DNA from: Paenibacillus sp. FSL K6-1096
GTDB taxonomy: Bacteria; Bacillota; Bacilli; Paenibacillales; Paenibacillaceae
Reading direction: 5' to 3'
NCBI RefSeq assembly: GCF_037977055.1
Contig: NZ_CP150274.1
Location: 6,262,001 to 6,326,000 of the forward strand
Length of the DNA stretch: 64,000 bases
In this document: one piece after another, positions 54,095-63,700 of the stretch
How the letters are laid out: each line of letters starts with the position of its first letter
How positions within the stretch are numbered: position 1 is the first letter of the stretch
The notes under the pieces: generated by a model
The model's database searches: none
Seen by the model: the letters and a program-made list of their open reading frames with translations, nothing else
Told to the model about the DNA's origin: nothing
Program-made: the position numbers and the translations under genes

Positions 54095-55069
54095 ATGCAA
54101 CTCGAAACAAACGTAACCGGCACAGAGATTCCCCGGGGCCAGCTATGGAAGCGTTTCAAAAAGCAAAGGGTGCTCCATTTATTTGTCGGGCTTGGCATGA
54201 TATTTCTGGTGATTTTTTCTTATACGCCGATGTTCGGGATTCTGATGGCGTTTAAGGACTACAGCATCTCAGACGGAATCAAGGGGATTTTTACAAGTGA
54301 TTGGGTGGGACTAAGGTATTTCGACGAATTTGTCCATGATTATCAGTTCGGTAAGATCGTCAGGAATACACTTGTGCTCAGCTTCCTGAAGGTGATCTTT
54401 GCGTTTCCTGCGCCTATTGTGCTGGCCATTCTGCTTAACGAAGTCAAAAGTATGCCATTTAAGCGGTTCGTTCAGACGATCAGCTATTTGCCCCATTTTA
54501 TTTCATGGGTAGTGGTGGTCGGAGTCTCCTATGCGTTTCTGTCCGCAGATATCGGTCTAGTGAACAGAGCGCTGCTGGAAGCCGGGTTCATCGACCAGCC
54601 GCTTAATATTCTGACGAGTCCGAATTATTTCTGGGGCCTCGCTGTAGGGAGTGCCGTGTGGAAAGAGATGGGCTGGTGGACAATTATTTTTCTGGCAGCG
54701 ATTACAGGCATTAATCCTTCACTGTATGAAGCTGCTGAGATTGACGGGGCTGGCAGGCTGGCCCGCATCCGCCATATCACACTTCCGGGAATGAAGGGGA
54801 CCATCGTTGTCGTGCTGGTTCTGACCATCGGCAGCATTCTTGGAGGCGGGCTGGTAGGCTCTAACTTTGAGCAGGCCTATCTCCTGGGGAACAGCATTAA
54901 TAATCCGACCTCGGAAATTGTGCAGACCTATGCGTTCAAGGTGGGGTTAAGCGACGGGCGGTTCTCTTATGCAAGTGCGATTGATTTAATCCAGTCTGTC
55001 ATCTCGGTTATTCTAATCTTCTCCAGTAACTTCATTGCGAAGCGCGTCTCCGGCTCAAGTCTATTCTAG
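54095..55069 (+). CDS. Sugar ABC transporter permease, LplB type
   Basis: The 324-residue permease has six membrane segments. It shows the family start LHLFVGLGMIFLVIFSYTPMFGILMAFKDY and the EAA loop YEAAEIDGAGRLARIRHITLPGMKG. LplB-type permeases carry oligosaccharides or unusual sugars in Paenibacillus. No ATPase gene is in the operon, as usual for this group, which shares an MsmX-type ATPase encoded elsewhere. The start follows AAAGGAGG. It is followed by the second permease, then a GH2 enzyme and the binding protein. Confidence 0.94.
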   Translation: MQLETNVTGTEIPRGQLWKRFKKQRVLHLFVGLGMIFLVIFSYTPMFGILMAFKDYSISDGIKGIFTSDWVGLRYFDEFVHDYQFGKIVRNTLVLSFLKVIFAFPAPIVLAILLNEVKSMPFKRFVQTISYLPHFISWVVVVGVSYAFLSADIGLVNRALLEAGFIDQPLNILTSPNYFWGLAVGSAVWKEMGWWTIIFLAAITGINPSLYEAAEIDGAGRLARIRHITLPGMKGTIVVVLVLTIGSILGGGLVGSNFEQAYLLGNSINNPTSEIVQTYAFKVGLSDGRFSYASAIDLIQSVISVILIFSSNFIAKRVSGSSLF

Positions 55070-55086
55070 GGAAAGGAGCGGTAAAT

Positions 55087-55968
55087 GTGCTCAAGAGTCA
55101 AAAACAAAAAGATCTGGTTATGGACAGTACTGTTTATTTGCTTCTTTCCATTATTGCCCTAACCATGCTATATCCCTTTTATTATGTATTGATTGCTTCG
55201 TTTAACAAGGGTTCAGACACACTTTTAGGCGGGATGTATTTATGGCCGCGCAGCGTAACCTTTGAGAATTACAGGATTTTTCTGGAGGACCCCAAATGGA
55301 TGAAGGCGTTCCTGGTTACTGTGGCCCGCACGGTCTCCGGTACCGCGCTCGGGCTTCTGCTTACCAGTCTCGTTGCCTACGCGCTGTCTCACCGGGATCT
55401 GCTGTTCAGTAAATTTTATTTCACGATGATTATCTTCGCGATGTACTTCTCCGGCGGTCTGATTCCGTATTACGTGGTATTGCGTTCATTGGGACTGCTG
55501 AATACGTTTGGCGTCTACATTGTACCCTCTATGCTGAATACGTTTTTCTTGCTCATCGCCATCTCGTTTTTCCGCGAGATTCCCGGCGAATTGAAGGAAT
55601 CCGCTCATATGGATGGAGCCGGAGAGTTCGTGATTTACTTCCGTATCATCCTGCCGGTGTCGATGCCGCTGCTTGCTACAATGGCACTGTTCATGGGTGT
55701 AGGCCAATGGAATTCCTGGCTGGACTCCGCGTATTTCGTTCAGTCCGAGAATCTGCGGACGCTTACATTCCGCATGATGGAGATCATCAACCAGAGCAAC
55801 GCCCCGATGGATTCGGTAGCTGTGGCCAACCGGCCGGGCGGCGGAGTTACCAGCTTTTCCTTGCAGGTCACCTCGATGGTCGTCTCCATCCTGCCGATCA
55901 TCTGCGTGTATCCGTTCCTGCAGAAGTATTTTGTACACGGGATTATGTTAGGTTCTGTCAAAGGTTAA
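55087..55968 (+). CDS. Sugar ABC transporter permease, LplC/YtcP type
   Basis: The 293-residue partner permease has six membrane segments, LTMLYPFYYVLIASFNKG near the N-terminus, the EAA loop LKESAHMDGAGEFVIYFRIILPVSMP, and the C-terminal QKYFVHGIMLGSVKG typical of the group. The start is GTG with AAAGGAGCGG upstream; an ATG two bases earlier opens another, short frame. It forms the membrane channel with the preceding LplB-type protein. Confidence 0.94.
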   Translation: MLKSQKQKDLVMDSTVYLLLSIIALTMLYPFYYVLIASFNKGSDTLLGGMYLWPRSVTFENYRIFLEDPKWMKAFLVTVARTVSGTALGLLLTSLVAYALSHRDLLFSKFYFTMIIFAMYFSGGLIPYYVVLRSLGLLNTFGVYIVPSMLNTFFLLIAISFFREIPGELKESAHMDGAGEFVIYFRIILPVSMPLLATMALFMGVGQWNSWLDSAYFVQSENLRTLTFRMMEIINQSNAPMDSVAVANRPGGGVTSFSLQVTSMVVSILPIICVYPFLQKYFVHGIMLGSVKG

Positions 55969-56004
55969 TCAGGATGCTGAGAACGAAACAGGGAGAGATA
56001 AACA

Positions 56005-58446
56005 TTGCTTAGAGAGAATCTGGACCGGAATTGGGAGTTTGAACACGGAAAGCCGTTTCACATTCAAAGCAAGGAAAACGGGCAGGCGAGGATCGTTCAT
56101 CTGCCGCACGACTTCACCATTGAAACAGATACCTGGGCGGAGGCTCCCGGCGGGAGAGCAACGGGGTATTACGGCGGAGGGATCGGCACTTACACCAAGA
56201 TGCTGGATGTCCCGGCTGAGGCTGAGGGCAAGAGAGTTCTGGTCGAATTCGACGGCGCTTATATGAACACCACGGTGGTGCTTAACGGGCATACTGTAGC
56301 CCGGCATCATTACGGTTATACGCCATTTCATGCGGATCTCACGCCTTATATCAAGCCTGGCAAGCCGAACCGGCTCGCGGTGACGGTGAATAATGCCGCA
56401 CAGCCCAATTCCCGCTGGTATACAGGCTCAGGCCTATACCGTCATGTCGATCTGTTAACCAGCCCGATGCTGCATATCGTTCCATGGGGAATCTATGCCC
56501 GCACGTCGCATATCGCGGGCGGCACAGCCTTCATCATTGTGGAGACAACGGTAGCGAATCATACGGATACTCCCGCCAGTGTATGGGTGGATCTCAAGCT
56601 GGAGAAGGAAGCCGGAGGGGGTGAGGCGGGAAGCGGAAGAGTGCAGGTCTATGTACCTGCGGCCGGAAAAGCCGTAGGCCGGGTGACAGTCGCCGTTGAC
56701 CATGCCGAATTATGGGACGTTGATTCCCCGTATCTATACCGTATTACCGCATCTCTGAATGGAAGCGATAAGCATTATGACAGTGACAGCACGCTGTTTG
56801 GCATCCGTACGCTCACTGTTGATGTGAAGAACGGTCTGATGCTGAACGGGCGCACGGTCAAACTGAAGGGCGGCTGTGTGCACCATGATCACGGGCTTCT
56901 TGGCGCCGCTTCTTACAGAGACAGCGAGTACCGCAAAATGAAGCTGCACAAGGATAACGGATACAATGCCATCCGCTGCGCCCATAATCCGCCGTCCAGG
57001 GATATGCTGGATGCCTGTGACCGGCTGGGGCTGCTTGTGATGAACGAAGCCTTCGATATGTGGACGATGGACAAAAACCCGCATGATTACAGCTTGTATT
57101 TTGCAGAGAACTGGAAGTCTGACATTGAAGCATTTATCCGGCGTGACCGCAATCATCCCAGCATCATCATGTGGTCAACAGGCAATGAAGTGAATGAACG
57201 CGGAGGATTGTCCGGCGGATATGAGTGGGCGGCCCGATTGGCGGCATGGGTCAGAGAGCTGGACCCGACCCGTCCGGTTACCAATGCAGAGTGCACATTC
57301 TTCAGCGGGCTGGAGGATGAGGATCAGGAGCGGTTCTATGATGATCTCAAGAATCCGCCCAAGGAGTCGGCTGGCTTCGTCAACTTTGACACGGAGTTCG
57401 GCAAGCAGGTGTGGGACAGCTATACCGAAGCCTTCTGCGCTCCGCTCGATATTGTGGGCTACAATTATCTGATTCATCAATTCGATGCCGCTGCCTATAA
57501 ATACCCTAGCCGGGTGATCTGCTCGACCGAGAGCATAGCCAGAGATATGGATAAATATTGGGAAGGTGTAGAGCGTCATCCTTATATTATCGGCGACTTC
57601 AACTGGACCAGCTTTGATTACATCGGCGAGGCCGGACTGGGCAAAACATTATACGTGGAACCGCAGGAGGCCGACGAACAGCGTAAAACGTTACATGAGT
57701 CCCCATACCCTTGGCGTCTGTCCTATGATGCGGATTTCGATCTGTGCGGCTTCGCCCGCCCCCAGCTGGCTTACCGGCGGATTGTCTGGGGTTCTAACGA
57801 GACCTTCATTGCTTCCCATCATCCCCAAAACTTCGGCAAAGCCGAGTTGATTAGCGGGTGGGGCTGGCCGGAATGCGATCATGCCTGGACCTGGAGCGGG
57901 TACGAGGGAGAATCCGTCACGGTCGATGTCTACTCGGCGGCTGAGGAAGTTGAGCTTATTCTGAACGGCGTAAGCCTCGGCAGGCAACCGGCCGGGAAGT
58001 CCAACCGTTTCAAGGCGCGATTTGTTGTCGCCTATACGCCGGGCACCCTGGAGGCTGTTAGTTATACGGGCGGCAGCAGAGGTTCGAGTGATGTGCTCCA
58101 TTCGGCCGGGGAGCCGGCGGGCATCCGGATTGTTCCGGAGAAAAAGGAGCTTGCTGCAGACGGGCAGTCGCTCTGTTACGCGGTCGTTGAGATTATCGAC
58201 GCAGCCGGCCATTGTGTGCCGGAAGCTTCGCTGCCGGCGGTTGCGCGGGTAGAAGGCGCGGCGTCTCTGGCTGGCTTCGGTACCGGCAGGCCACAGACGA
58301 CCGAGAATTATACGACTGGCCGGTTCACTTCCTTCAAAGGCAGACTGCTGGCCGTTGTCCGCGCAGGGGTTGAGCAGGGCATCTCCACGCTGACAGTCAG
58401 CGTTGACGGGCTTGAACCGGTTAGTCTGGATATTCCTGTGAATTAA
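56005..58446 (+). CDS. GH2 family glycosidase (beta-galactosidase-like)
   Basis: The 813-residue enzyme has the GH2 order: sugar-binding jelly roll (WEFEHGKPF to NSRWYTGSGLYRHVDL), immunoglobulin-like domain, and TIM barrel with acid/base E395 in WSTGNEVNERGG and the likely nucleophile E509 in ICSTESIARDM. These are followed by C-terminal DUF4982-like and Ig-like domains. There is no signal peptide, so it works on imported oligosaccharide in the cytoplasm. It starts at TTG after GGGAGAG. Specificity may be beta-galactoside, beta-glucuronide or another beta-linkage. It lies between the permeases and the binding protein in one operon. Confidence 0.92.
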   Translation: MLRENLDRNWEFEHGKPFHIQSKENGQARIVHLPHDFTIETDTWAEAPGGRATGYYGGGIGTYTKMLDVPAEAEGKRVLVEFDGAYMNTTVVLNGHTVARHHYGYTPFHADLTPYIKPGKPNRLAVTVNNAAQPNSRWYTGSGLYRHVDLLTSPMLHIVPWGIYARTSHIAGGTAFIIVETTVANHTDTPASVWVDLKLEKEAGGGEAGSGRVQVYVPAAGKAVGRVTVAVDHAELWDVDSPYLYRITASLNGSDKHYDSDSTLFGIRTLTVDVKNGLMLNGRTVKLKGGCVHHDHGLLGAASYRDSEYRKMKLHKDNGYNAIRCAHNPPSRDMLDACDRLGLLVMNEAFDMWTMDKNPHDYSLYFAENWKSDIEAFIRRDRNHPSIIMWSTGNEVNERGGLSGGYEWAARLAAWVRELDPTRPVTNAECTFFSGLEDEDQERFYDDLKNPPKESAGFVNFDTEFGKQVWDSYTEAFCAPLDIVGYNYLIHQFDAAAYKYPSRVICSTESIARDMDKYWEGVERHPYIIGDFNWTSFDYIGEAGLGKTLYVEPQEADEQRKTLHESPYPWRLSYDADFDLCGFARPQLAYRRIVWGSNETFIASHHPQNFGKAELISGWGWPECDHAWTWSGYEGESVTVDVYSAAEEVELILNGVSLGRQPAGKSNRFKARFVVAYTPGTLEAVSYTGGSRGSSDVLHSAGEPAGIRIVPEKKELAADGQSLCYAVVEIIDAAGHCVPEASLPAVARVEGAASLAGFGTGRPQTTENYTTGRFTSFKGRLLAVVRAGVEQGISTLTVSVDGLEPVSLDIPVN

Positions 58447-58464
58447 TAATATGGAGGGATTACA

Positions 58465-60021
58465 TTGACAAAGAGAACGAGCCGTAAAATGCTTGCGGCA
58501 ACCATGGCAGTTACCTTGACGCTGGGACTATTGTCCGCCTGCGGCGGAAACAATGAAGGAAGCAAGCCGGAGGATGCCGCTGCAACGGCCGGAGCCGGCG
58601 AAGTGAAGGAATTATCCTTATTCATTGATTTTCCCTGGTGGGCAACCAAGGAGTGGAAAGGGCCGATCGCGGAGAAAATCACCGAGAAGACTGGCGTTAA
58701 GCTGAATGTAACTGTAGCCACAGATGACAAGCAGCTCCCGCTGATGATTGCATCAGGCGATTTGCCGGATCTGGTGCTCACCTCCAGCAATGTAGGCCGG
58801 ATGTCAGATTCCAAGCTGTCGTATTCGTGGAATGAGCTGATTGAGAAATATGCGCCGGACTTCAAGCTGGACCCCACACGAATTGCCATCAATACGATGG
58901 ATGACGGCAACTTCTATACGGTGCGCAATGCCTTTGCCACCCAGGAAGAGATGGCCCAGAATAAATTTGCGCTTGGCGGGGACGGCAATCCGGGGATTGC
59001 AGTGCGCGAAGATATCCTGAAGGAGCTGGGAAATCCGCCGATCAAGACCCTGGATGATTTCGTGAAGGTGCTGGGCATGGTCAAGGAGAAGTATCCTGAC
59101 ATGGTGCCGCTGGTGCTGGATAAAAACTGGATCGAGCAGTATTTCCTCCAGCAGTTCGGTGCCGAGGCTCTGTTTGACAATTGGTATGAACAAGACGGGA
59201 AAGTGGATTATTTCATCAGACAGCCGCAAATGCTGGAGTTCTTCAAATTCATGAACAGCCTGTACCGGGGGGGCTACATTCTGGCCGAGAACTTTGCCTT
59301 TGCCAATGATCAGATCGACGAGCAGTATGCAATAAGCGGCAAAGCGTTCGCCCACGGCCACACCGTAGGCACTGCGGATACGGACAACAGCGCCATTCAG
59401 AAAAACAACGGTACATTTACCTTCAAGATGCTGCCGAGCGCATTGACGAAGGAAGCCAAGAAGGTCAGCACAGGACTGGGCTTCGCCGGCACCTTCATCA
59501 CGAAGAAGAATAAGGACCCGGAGGCTTCCATCAAGCTCCTGCAGTATCTGGCGAGCGATGAAGGGAAGAAGCTGACGATGTTCGGGGTAGAGGGCGAGCA
59601 TTGGACGTGGAATGAAGAAGGGCACCCGGATCTGAAGTATGATTCGTCTGATCAGGACTTCATGAATGCCAACGGCATAGGCTGGTGGGTGCTCTACAAT
59701 GACGGAGTCATGGAAGGCCTGAGAGGATATGTCCCCGGTAAGCAGAAGACACAGGCACTGATGGAGACGAAGGCGATCACAACCTATAAGCCGGCGCTTG
59801 GCCTGATTCAGACCCAGCCGGATTCTGCGGAGAAAACGCTCAAGACCAAGATTGACGAGATGATCAAGAATGAAAAGGTCAAGATCTACCTGGCAGGCTC
59901 TGAAGCGGAGGCAGCAGCCAATTACGAGAACCTGGTGAAAACTGCCGAAAGCCTGGGCTTGCAGCAGTTGGTGGACTGGGCCAACGACACCTATCAGAAG
60001 AAAAAGGAACTGTTCAAGTAA
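58465..60021 (+). CDS. Extracellular solute-binding lipoprotein
   Basis: The 518-residue protein has a lipoprotein signal with lipobox LLSAC, followed by a flexible GGNNEGSKPED linker. It then has the large two-lobed fold typical of LplA-type binding proteins (ELSLFIDFPWWATKEWKGPIAEKI, LPLMIASGDLPDLVL). It captures the glycan for the two permeases at 54095-55968. The start is TTG with GGAGGG upstream. A perfect terminator follows. Confidence 0.93.
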   Translation: MTKRTSRKMLAATMAVTLTLGLLSACGGNNEGSKPEDAAATAGAGEVKELSLFIDFPWWATKEWKGPIAEKITEKTGVKLNVTVATDDKQLPLMIASGDLPDLVLTSSNVGRMSDSKLSYSWNELIEKYAPDFKLDPTRIAINTMDDGNFYTVRNAFATQEEMAQNKFALGGDGNPGIAVREDILKELGNPPIKTLDDFVKVLGMVKEKYPDMVPLVLDKNWIEQYFLQQFGAEALFDNWYEQDGKVDYFIRQPQMLEFFKFMNSLYRGGYILAENFAFANDQIDEQYAISGKAFAHGHTVGTADTDNSAIQKNNGTFTFKMLPSALTKEAKKVSTGLGFAGTFITKKNKDPEASIKLLQYLASDEGKKLTMFGVEGEHWTWNEEGHPDLKYDSSDQDFMNANGIGWWVLYNDGVMEGLRGYVPGKQKTQALMETKAITTYKPALGLIQTQPDSAEKTLKTKIDEMIKNEKVKIYLAGSEAEAAANYENLVKTAESLGLQQLVDWANDTYQKKKELFK

Positions 60022-60034
60022 ATCAGGGACAACC

Positions 60035-60066
60035 GGTAGAGGCGCCAAGCCTCTACCTTATTTTTC
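60035..60066 (+). terminator. Terminator after the first sugar operon
   Basis: GGTAGAGGC (60035-60043) pairs perfectly with GCCTCTACC (60049-60057) around GCCAA. TTATTTTT follows. It separates the binding-protein gene from the response regulator. Confidence 0.9.
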
Positions 60067-60103
60067 GTCATACGATAATCATTCCAACAGGAGGCAGGCA
60101 AAC

Positions 60104-60850
60104 ATGAGAGTATTGATTGTGGATGATGAACCGCTGATCCTGAACGGGCTGGTGAAAATTATCGGGGAGGCGGCTCCGCTCGGGACAGAGATTTTCCGGG
60201 CAGACAATGCGTTTGAGGCCTTGGAGCTGATGACAGACTGTATGCCGGACGTGACCATTACAGATCTTCATATGCCGGAGAAAAATGGCTTCGAGCTTAT
60301 CGAGGCGGCCAGGGAGGGCGGACTGTGCGACCGTTTCATTATCCTGACAGGCTATGATGAATTTGAATATGTACGCAGAGCACTACGCACAGGAGTAGTG
60401 GATTATCTGCTGAAGCCGCTCGGCAAGGACGAGATTGCCGCTCTGCTGGAGCGGATTGAACAGGAGCTTCCCTCTGAAGCCGATCCGGAGTACTCCAACC
60501 ATGCGAAGCGCATTCTGGCCTATACCAAAACCCATTATATGAACGATTTGTCGCTCAACCATCTGGCCGAATTAATGAATCTTCATCCCAAATATATCAG
60601 CAGTCTGTTTAAAAGAGTGACCGGCGATACATTTGTCAATTATCTGAACGGATATCGCATCAAGGAGGCCCAGAGGCTGCTCCGGTCGCATGGCCGGTTA
60701 TCCGCGAACGCTATCGGCAGGAAGGTCGGGTTCGAGGACAAGCATTATTTCACCAAAGTCTTCAAGAAGTATACAGGAATGACGCCCGGCGCTTACCGCG
60801 AAGAGGCTAAAGCCACTGAAGGAGAGGGGCTTCCAGATAAGCGCAGTTAA
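60104..60850 (+). CDS. Response regulator with AraC output, no adjacent kinase
   Basis: The 248-residue protein has a receiver domain (MRVLIVDDEPLILNG, acceptor Asp in VTITDLHMPE, Lys in YLLKPLGK) directly joined to an AraC double helix-turn-helix (MNLHPKYISSLFKRVTGDTF and GFEDKHYFTKVFKKYTGMTP). It lacks the long middle region of YesN-type proteins. No histidine kinase gene lies in the window beside it. It stands between two sugar-uptake modules and could control either. The start follows GGAGG. Confidence 0.92.
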   Translation: MRVLIVDDEPLILNGLVKIIGEAAPLGTEIFRADNAFEALELMTDCMPDVTITDLHMPEKNGFELIEAAREGGLCDRFIILTGYDEFEYVRRALRTGVVDYLLKPLGKDEIAALLERIEQELPSEADPEYSNHAKRILAYTKTHYMNDLSLNHLAELMNLHPKYISSLFKRVTGDTFVNYLNGYRIKEAQRLLRSHGRLSANAIGRKVGFEDKHYFTKVFKKYTGMTPGAYREEAKATEGEGLPDKRS

Positions 60851-60933
60851 AGCGCCCCATCCGGTTTTATGTCAATGCCGGAGAAGCGAAGTAAAAATGT
60901 GAGCGTTGTCAATAAATAGGTGGCTCCCCCATA

Positions 60934-60948
60934 ATGAAAGCGTAACCA
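60934..60948 (+). promoter_or_regulatory. Catabolite-responsive element (cre)
   Basis: ATGAAAGCGTAACCA matches the consensus WTGNAANCGNWNNCW at every fixed position. It lies 36 bases upstream of the binding-protein start. CcpA repression of the second uptake operon is likely. Confidence 0.65.
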
Positions 60949-60983
60949 ATTAAAGACCACAAAACATGAACTGGGGGTTGACC

Positions 60984-62714
60984 ATGAACACAGGTACTGG
61001 AAAAGGCCCGGTGTGGCTGAAGAAGGCTTCAATTCTGCTGTTGTCTGCACTGCTGTTGTCCGCTTGCTCAGGGAAGCTGGAATCCGGCAACGGCAAGCAG
61101 GAAGCGGCGGCAAGCAATGATCCGCAGGCAAGCCCGGCGGCCATCGATGAGAGTCCGCTCGGCAAATACGATCCTCCGATTGAGTTGTCGTTCGTCAGGG
61201 ACCTTAGCGATGTGGTAGAGAATAACGTGCTTGGCGTGCTGAAGGATGAGACGATTGACAACAACCGCTGGACGAAGCTGTATGAGGACCAGCTCGGGAT
61301 CAAGATTAAGTATAACTGGATCGTGAAGGGCAGCCAGACCTCGGATCAGTATCTCCAGAAGATTAATGTGACGCTGGCCTCCGGCGATCTGCCGGATGTG
61401 ACGCCTGTTAATGCGACCCAGCTCAAGCAGCTGGCCGATTCCGGCCAGATTGAGGATATGACGGCACTGTACGAGAAATATGCTTCCCCGTTCACCAAGA
61501 AGGTGCTGTCGGGAGAAGGCACAAGTGTATTCGATGCTGCGACCTTCGATGGCAAGCTGATGGCGATTCCAGCCCTGGAGTCCTCCATCGAACGCTCGAT
61601 GTACATCTGGATTCGAACAGATTGGCTGGAGAAGCTGGGCCTGCAGCCGCCGAAGACGATGGCGGACGTCCTGGCCATCTCCGAAGCATTCGCCGAGAAG
61701 GACCCTGACGGGAACGGGAAGAAGGATACCTACGGTCTTGGTATTACCAAGGATCTGTGGGGCGGAGCAATGGGGCTGGAGGGCTTCATGGCCGGGTATA
61801 ATGCGTACCCGAATATCTGGCTGGAGGATGGGAACGGCAAGCTGGTGTATGGAAGCATTCAGCCGGAAGTGAAGAAGGCGCTCCAGGTGCTGCAGGATAT
61901 GGCCAAGAAGGGCCAGCTGGATCAGGAGTTCGGTGTCAAGGACGGAGGCAAGGTGTCCGAGCTGATCTCTGCCGGCAAGATCGGGATGGAGTACGGTGAA
62001 CAGTGGAACTCCATCTGGCCGCTCCAGCTGAACCGCGACAATGATCCCAAGGCGCAGTGGCAGGCCTTCCCGATTGTCTCCGAATCGGGCGATACGCCGA
62101 AGGTGCCGCTGAAATTCAGCACCACCCGCTTCTTCGCTGTGAAGAAGGGGGCGGCTCATCCGGAAGCCGTGATCAAATTGTTCAATCTCCATCTGGAGAA
62201 GAACTGGGGCGAGACGGCCGAATTCGATAAGTACTATGCACCGCCGGAAGCGGAGAGTGTCTGGCAGCTGTCCCCGGTTACCCCGTATCCGGTAACGAAG
62301 AACGTAGACGCGTTCCGCGAGATCGATGCTGCCCGCAAGGCCGGGGACTTCTCGACCCTGAAAGGTGAAGCCAAGACGATCCAGGAGAAGCTGGAGTCCT
62401 ATGCTTCAGGTTCGACAGAAGGCTTCTCCCTATGGGGCTGGGAGCGGATCTACGGCGAGCAGGGCTCCATGGGCATAGCTGACCAGTATATCAAGAATGA
62501 CCAGTTCATTCAGGAGAAATTTGTCGGTGCTCCGACGCCGACCATGGTCGAACGCAAAACGACGCTTGAGAAGCAGCAGAATGAAATTTTCGTCAAAATT
62601 ATTCTGGGTGAGCCGATTGAGAAGTTCGACCAGTTCGTGAAGGATTGGAAGAAGCTGGGCGGAGATCAAATTACGCAAGAGGTCAATGAATGGTACGCAG
62701 CGACTAAGAAATAA
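60984..62714 (+). CDS. Extracellular solute-binding lipoprotein, second module
   Basis: This protein of about 576 residues has a lipoprotein signal (WLKKASILLLSALLLSAC) and a flexible linker rich in Glu, Ala and Ser. A large LplA-type binding fold follows (IELSFVRDLSDVVENNV, VTLASGDLPDVTPVN, EKDPDGNGKKDTYGL). The DPDGNGKKD stretch resembles a calcium-binding loop seen in this group. ATG 60984 has TGGGGG upstream and gives the normal signal-peptide length. It heads the second transport operon, with a cre site in front. Confidence 0.93.
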   Translation: MNTGTGKGPVWLKKASILLLSALLLSACSGKLESGNGKQEAAASNDPQASPAAIDESPLGKYDPPIELSFVRDLSDVVENNVLGVLKDETIDNNRWTKLYEDQLGIKIKYNWIVKGSQTSDQYLQKINVTLASGDLPDVTPVNATQLKQLADSGQIEDMTALYEKYASPFTKKVLSGEGTSVFDAATFDGKLMAIPALESSIERSMYIWIRTDWLEKLGLQPPKTMADVLAISEAFAEKDPDGNGKKDTYGLGITKDLWGGAMGLEGFMAGYNAYPNIWLEDGNGKLVYGSIQPEVKKALQVLQDMAKKGQLDQEFGVKDGGKVSELISAGKIGMEYGEQWNSIWPLQLNRDNDPKAQWQAFPIVSESGDTPKVPLKFSTTRFFAVKKGAAHPEAVIKLFNLHLEKNWGETAEFDKYYAPPEAESVWQLSPVTPYPVTKNVDAFREIDAARKAGDFSTLKGEAKTIQEKLESYASGSTEGFSLWGWERIYGEQGSMGIADQYIKNDQFIQEKFVGAPTPTMVERKTTLEKQQNEIFVKIILGEPIEKFDQFVKDWKKLGGDQITQEVNEWYAATKK

Positions 62715-62721
62715 TGCGCGG

Positions 62722-62754
62722 ATGGAGGAAGAAAGCTCCCTTTTCTTCCTCCAT
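62722..62754 (+). terminator. Intercistronic hairpin after the binding-protein gene
   Basis: A perfect 13-base stem (62722-62734 with 62742-62754) encloses GCTCCCT, with no long T run after it. It probably stabilises the binding-protein mRNA or partly terminates, giving more binding protein than permease. Confidence 0.65.
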
Positions 62755-62786
62755 TCCATTCTAGCCTGCAGATGTGGAGGATAACG

Positions 62787-63686
62787 ATGAGATCGAAATT
62801 GCGCAAGGAACTGCCGCTTCATCTGATGCTGCTGCCGGGACTGATTATGATCATCCTGTTCTCTTATGTTCCGATGGCCGGTGTCATGATAGCGTTCCAG
62901 AAGTTTATTCCCGCCAAGGGCCTGTTCGGGGACCAGAAGTGGGTGGGCTTCGATAACTTTGATTATGTGATGAGCCTGCCGAACTTCACCCAGGTGCTGT
63001 GGAATACACTGTTTATTTCCAGCCTGAAGCTGATTCTCGGCCTGATTGTCCCGCTTGTCTTCGCGATATTATTGAATGAGCTGGCGAGCAATGTCATCAA
63101 GAGAACGGTGCAAACCGCGATCTATCTGCCTTATTTCCTGTCCTGGGTGGTGCTTGGGGGGATTCTGATTGATATTCTGTCCCCGTCAGGCGGGATCGTC
63201 AATGAATTCCTCGGCCTGTTCGGCGTCTCCAAAATCTTCTTCCTCGGCGATAACGACTGGTTCCCTTTTACCCTGATTGCTTCGGATGTCTGGAAGAACT
63301 TCGGGTACGGCACGATTGTCTACCTGGCAGCCATTACGGGCATTGACCCCGGGCTGTACGAAGCCGCTACGATTGACGGGGCAAACCGCTGGCACAAAAC
63401 CTGGCATATTACCATCCCTGGCATCCGCATGGTCATCGTCCTGCTGTCGGTGCTCAGTCTCGGGCAGCTGTTGAACGCCGGCTTCGACCAGGTCTTTAAC
63501 CTGTACAGCCCGCAGGTCTATGAGAGCGGAGATATTCTGGATACCTTCGTCTACCGGATTGGGCTATTGGATGCGCAATATGGCGTGGCGACGGCTGTAG
63601 GCTTCTTTAAGTCGATCATCTCGCTCACCTTGATTTCCAGCTCGTATTTCCTGGCTTACCGTTTTGCCAAGTACCGGATTTTTTAG
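62787..63686 (+). CDS. Sugar ABC transporter permease, LplB type, second module
   Basis: The permease of about 299 residues has six membrane segments, the start LPLHLMLLPGLIMIILFSYVPMAGVMIAFQKF and the EAA loop YEAATIDGANRWHKTWHITIPGIRM. It closely parallels the permease at 54095 but is not a copy. ATG 62787 follows TGGAGGATAA. The partner permease follows 14 bases after its stop. Confidence 0.94.
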   Translation: MRSKLRKELPLHLMLLPGLIMIILFSYVPMAGVMIAFQKFIPAKGLFGDQKWVGFDNFDYVMSLPNFTQVLWNTLFISSLKLILGLIVPLVFAILLNELASNVIKRTVQTAIYLPYFLSWVVLGGILIDILSPSGGIVNEFLGLFGVSKIFFLGDNDWFPFTLIASDVWKNFGYGTIVYLAAITGIDPGLYEAATIDGANRWHKTWHITIPGIRMVIVLLSVLSLGQLLNAGFDQVFNLYSPQVYESGDILDTFVYRIGLLDAQYGVATAVGFFKSIISLTLISSSYFLAYRFAKYRIF

Positions 63687-63700
63687 AGGAGGGAGATCCC

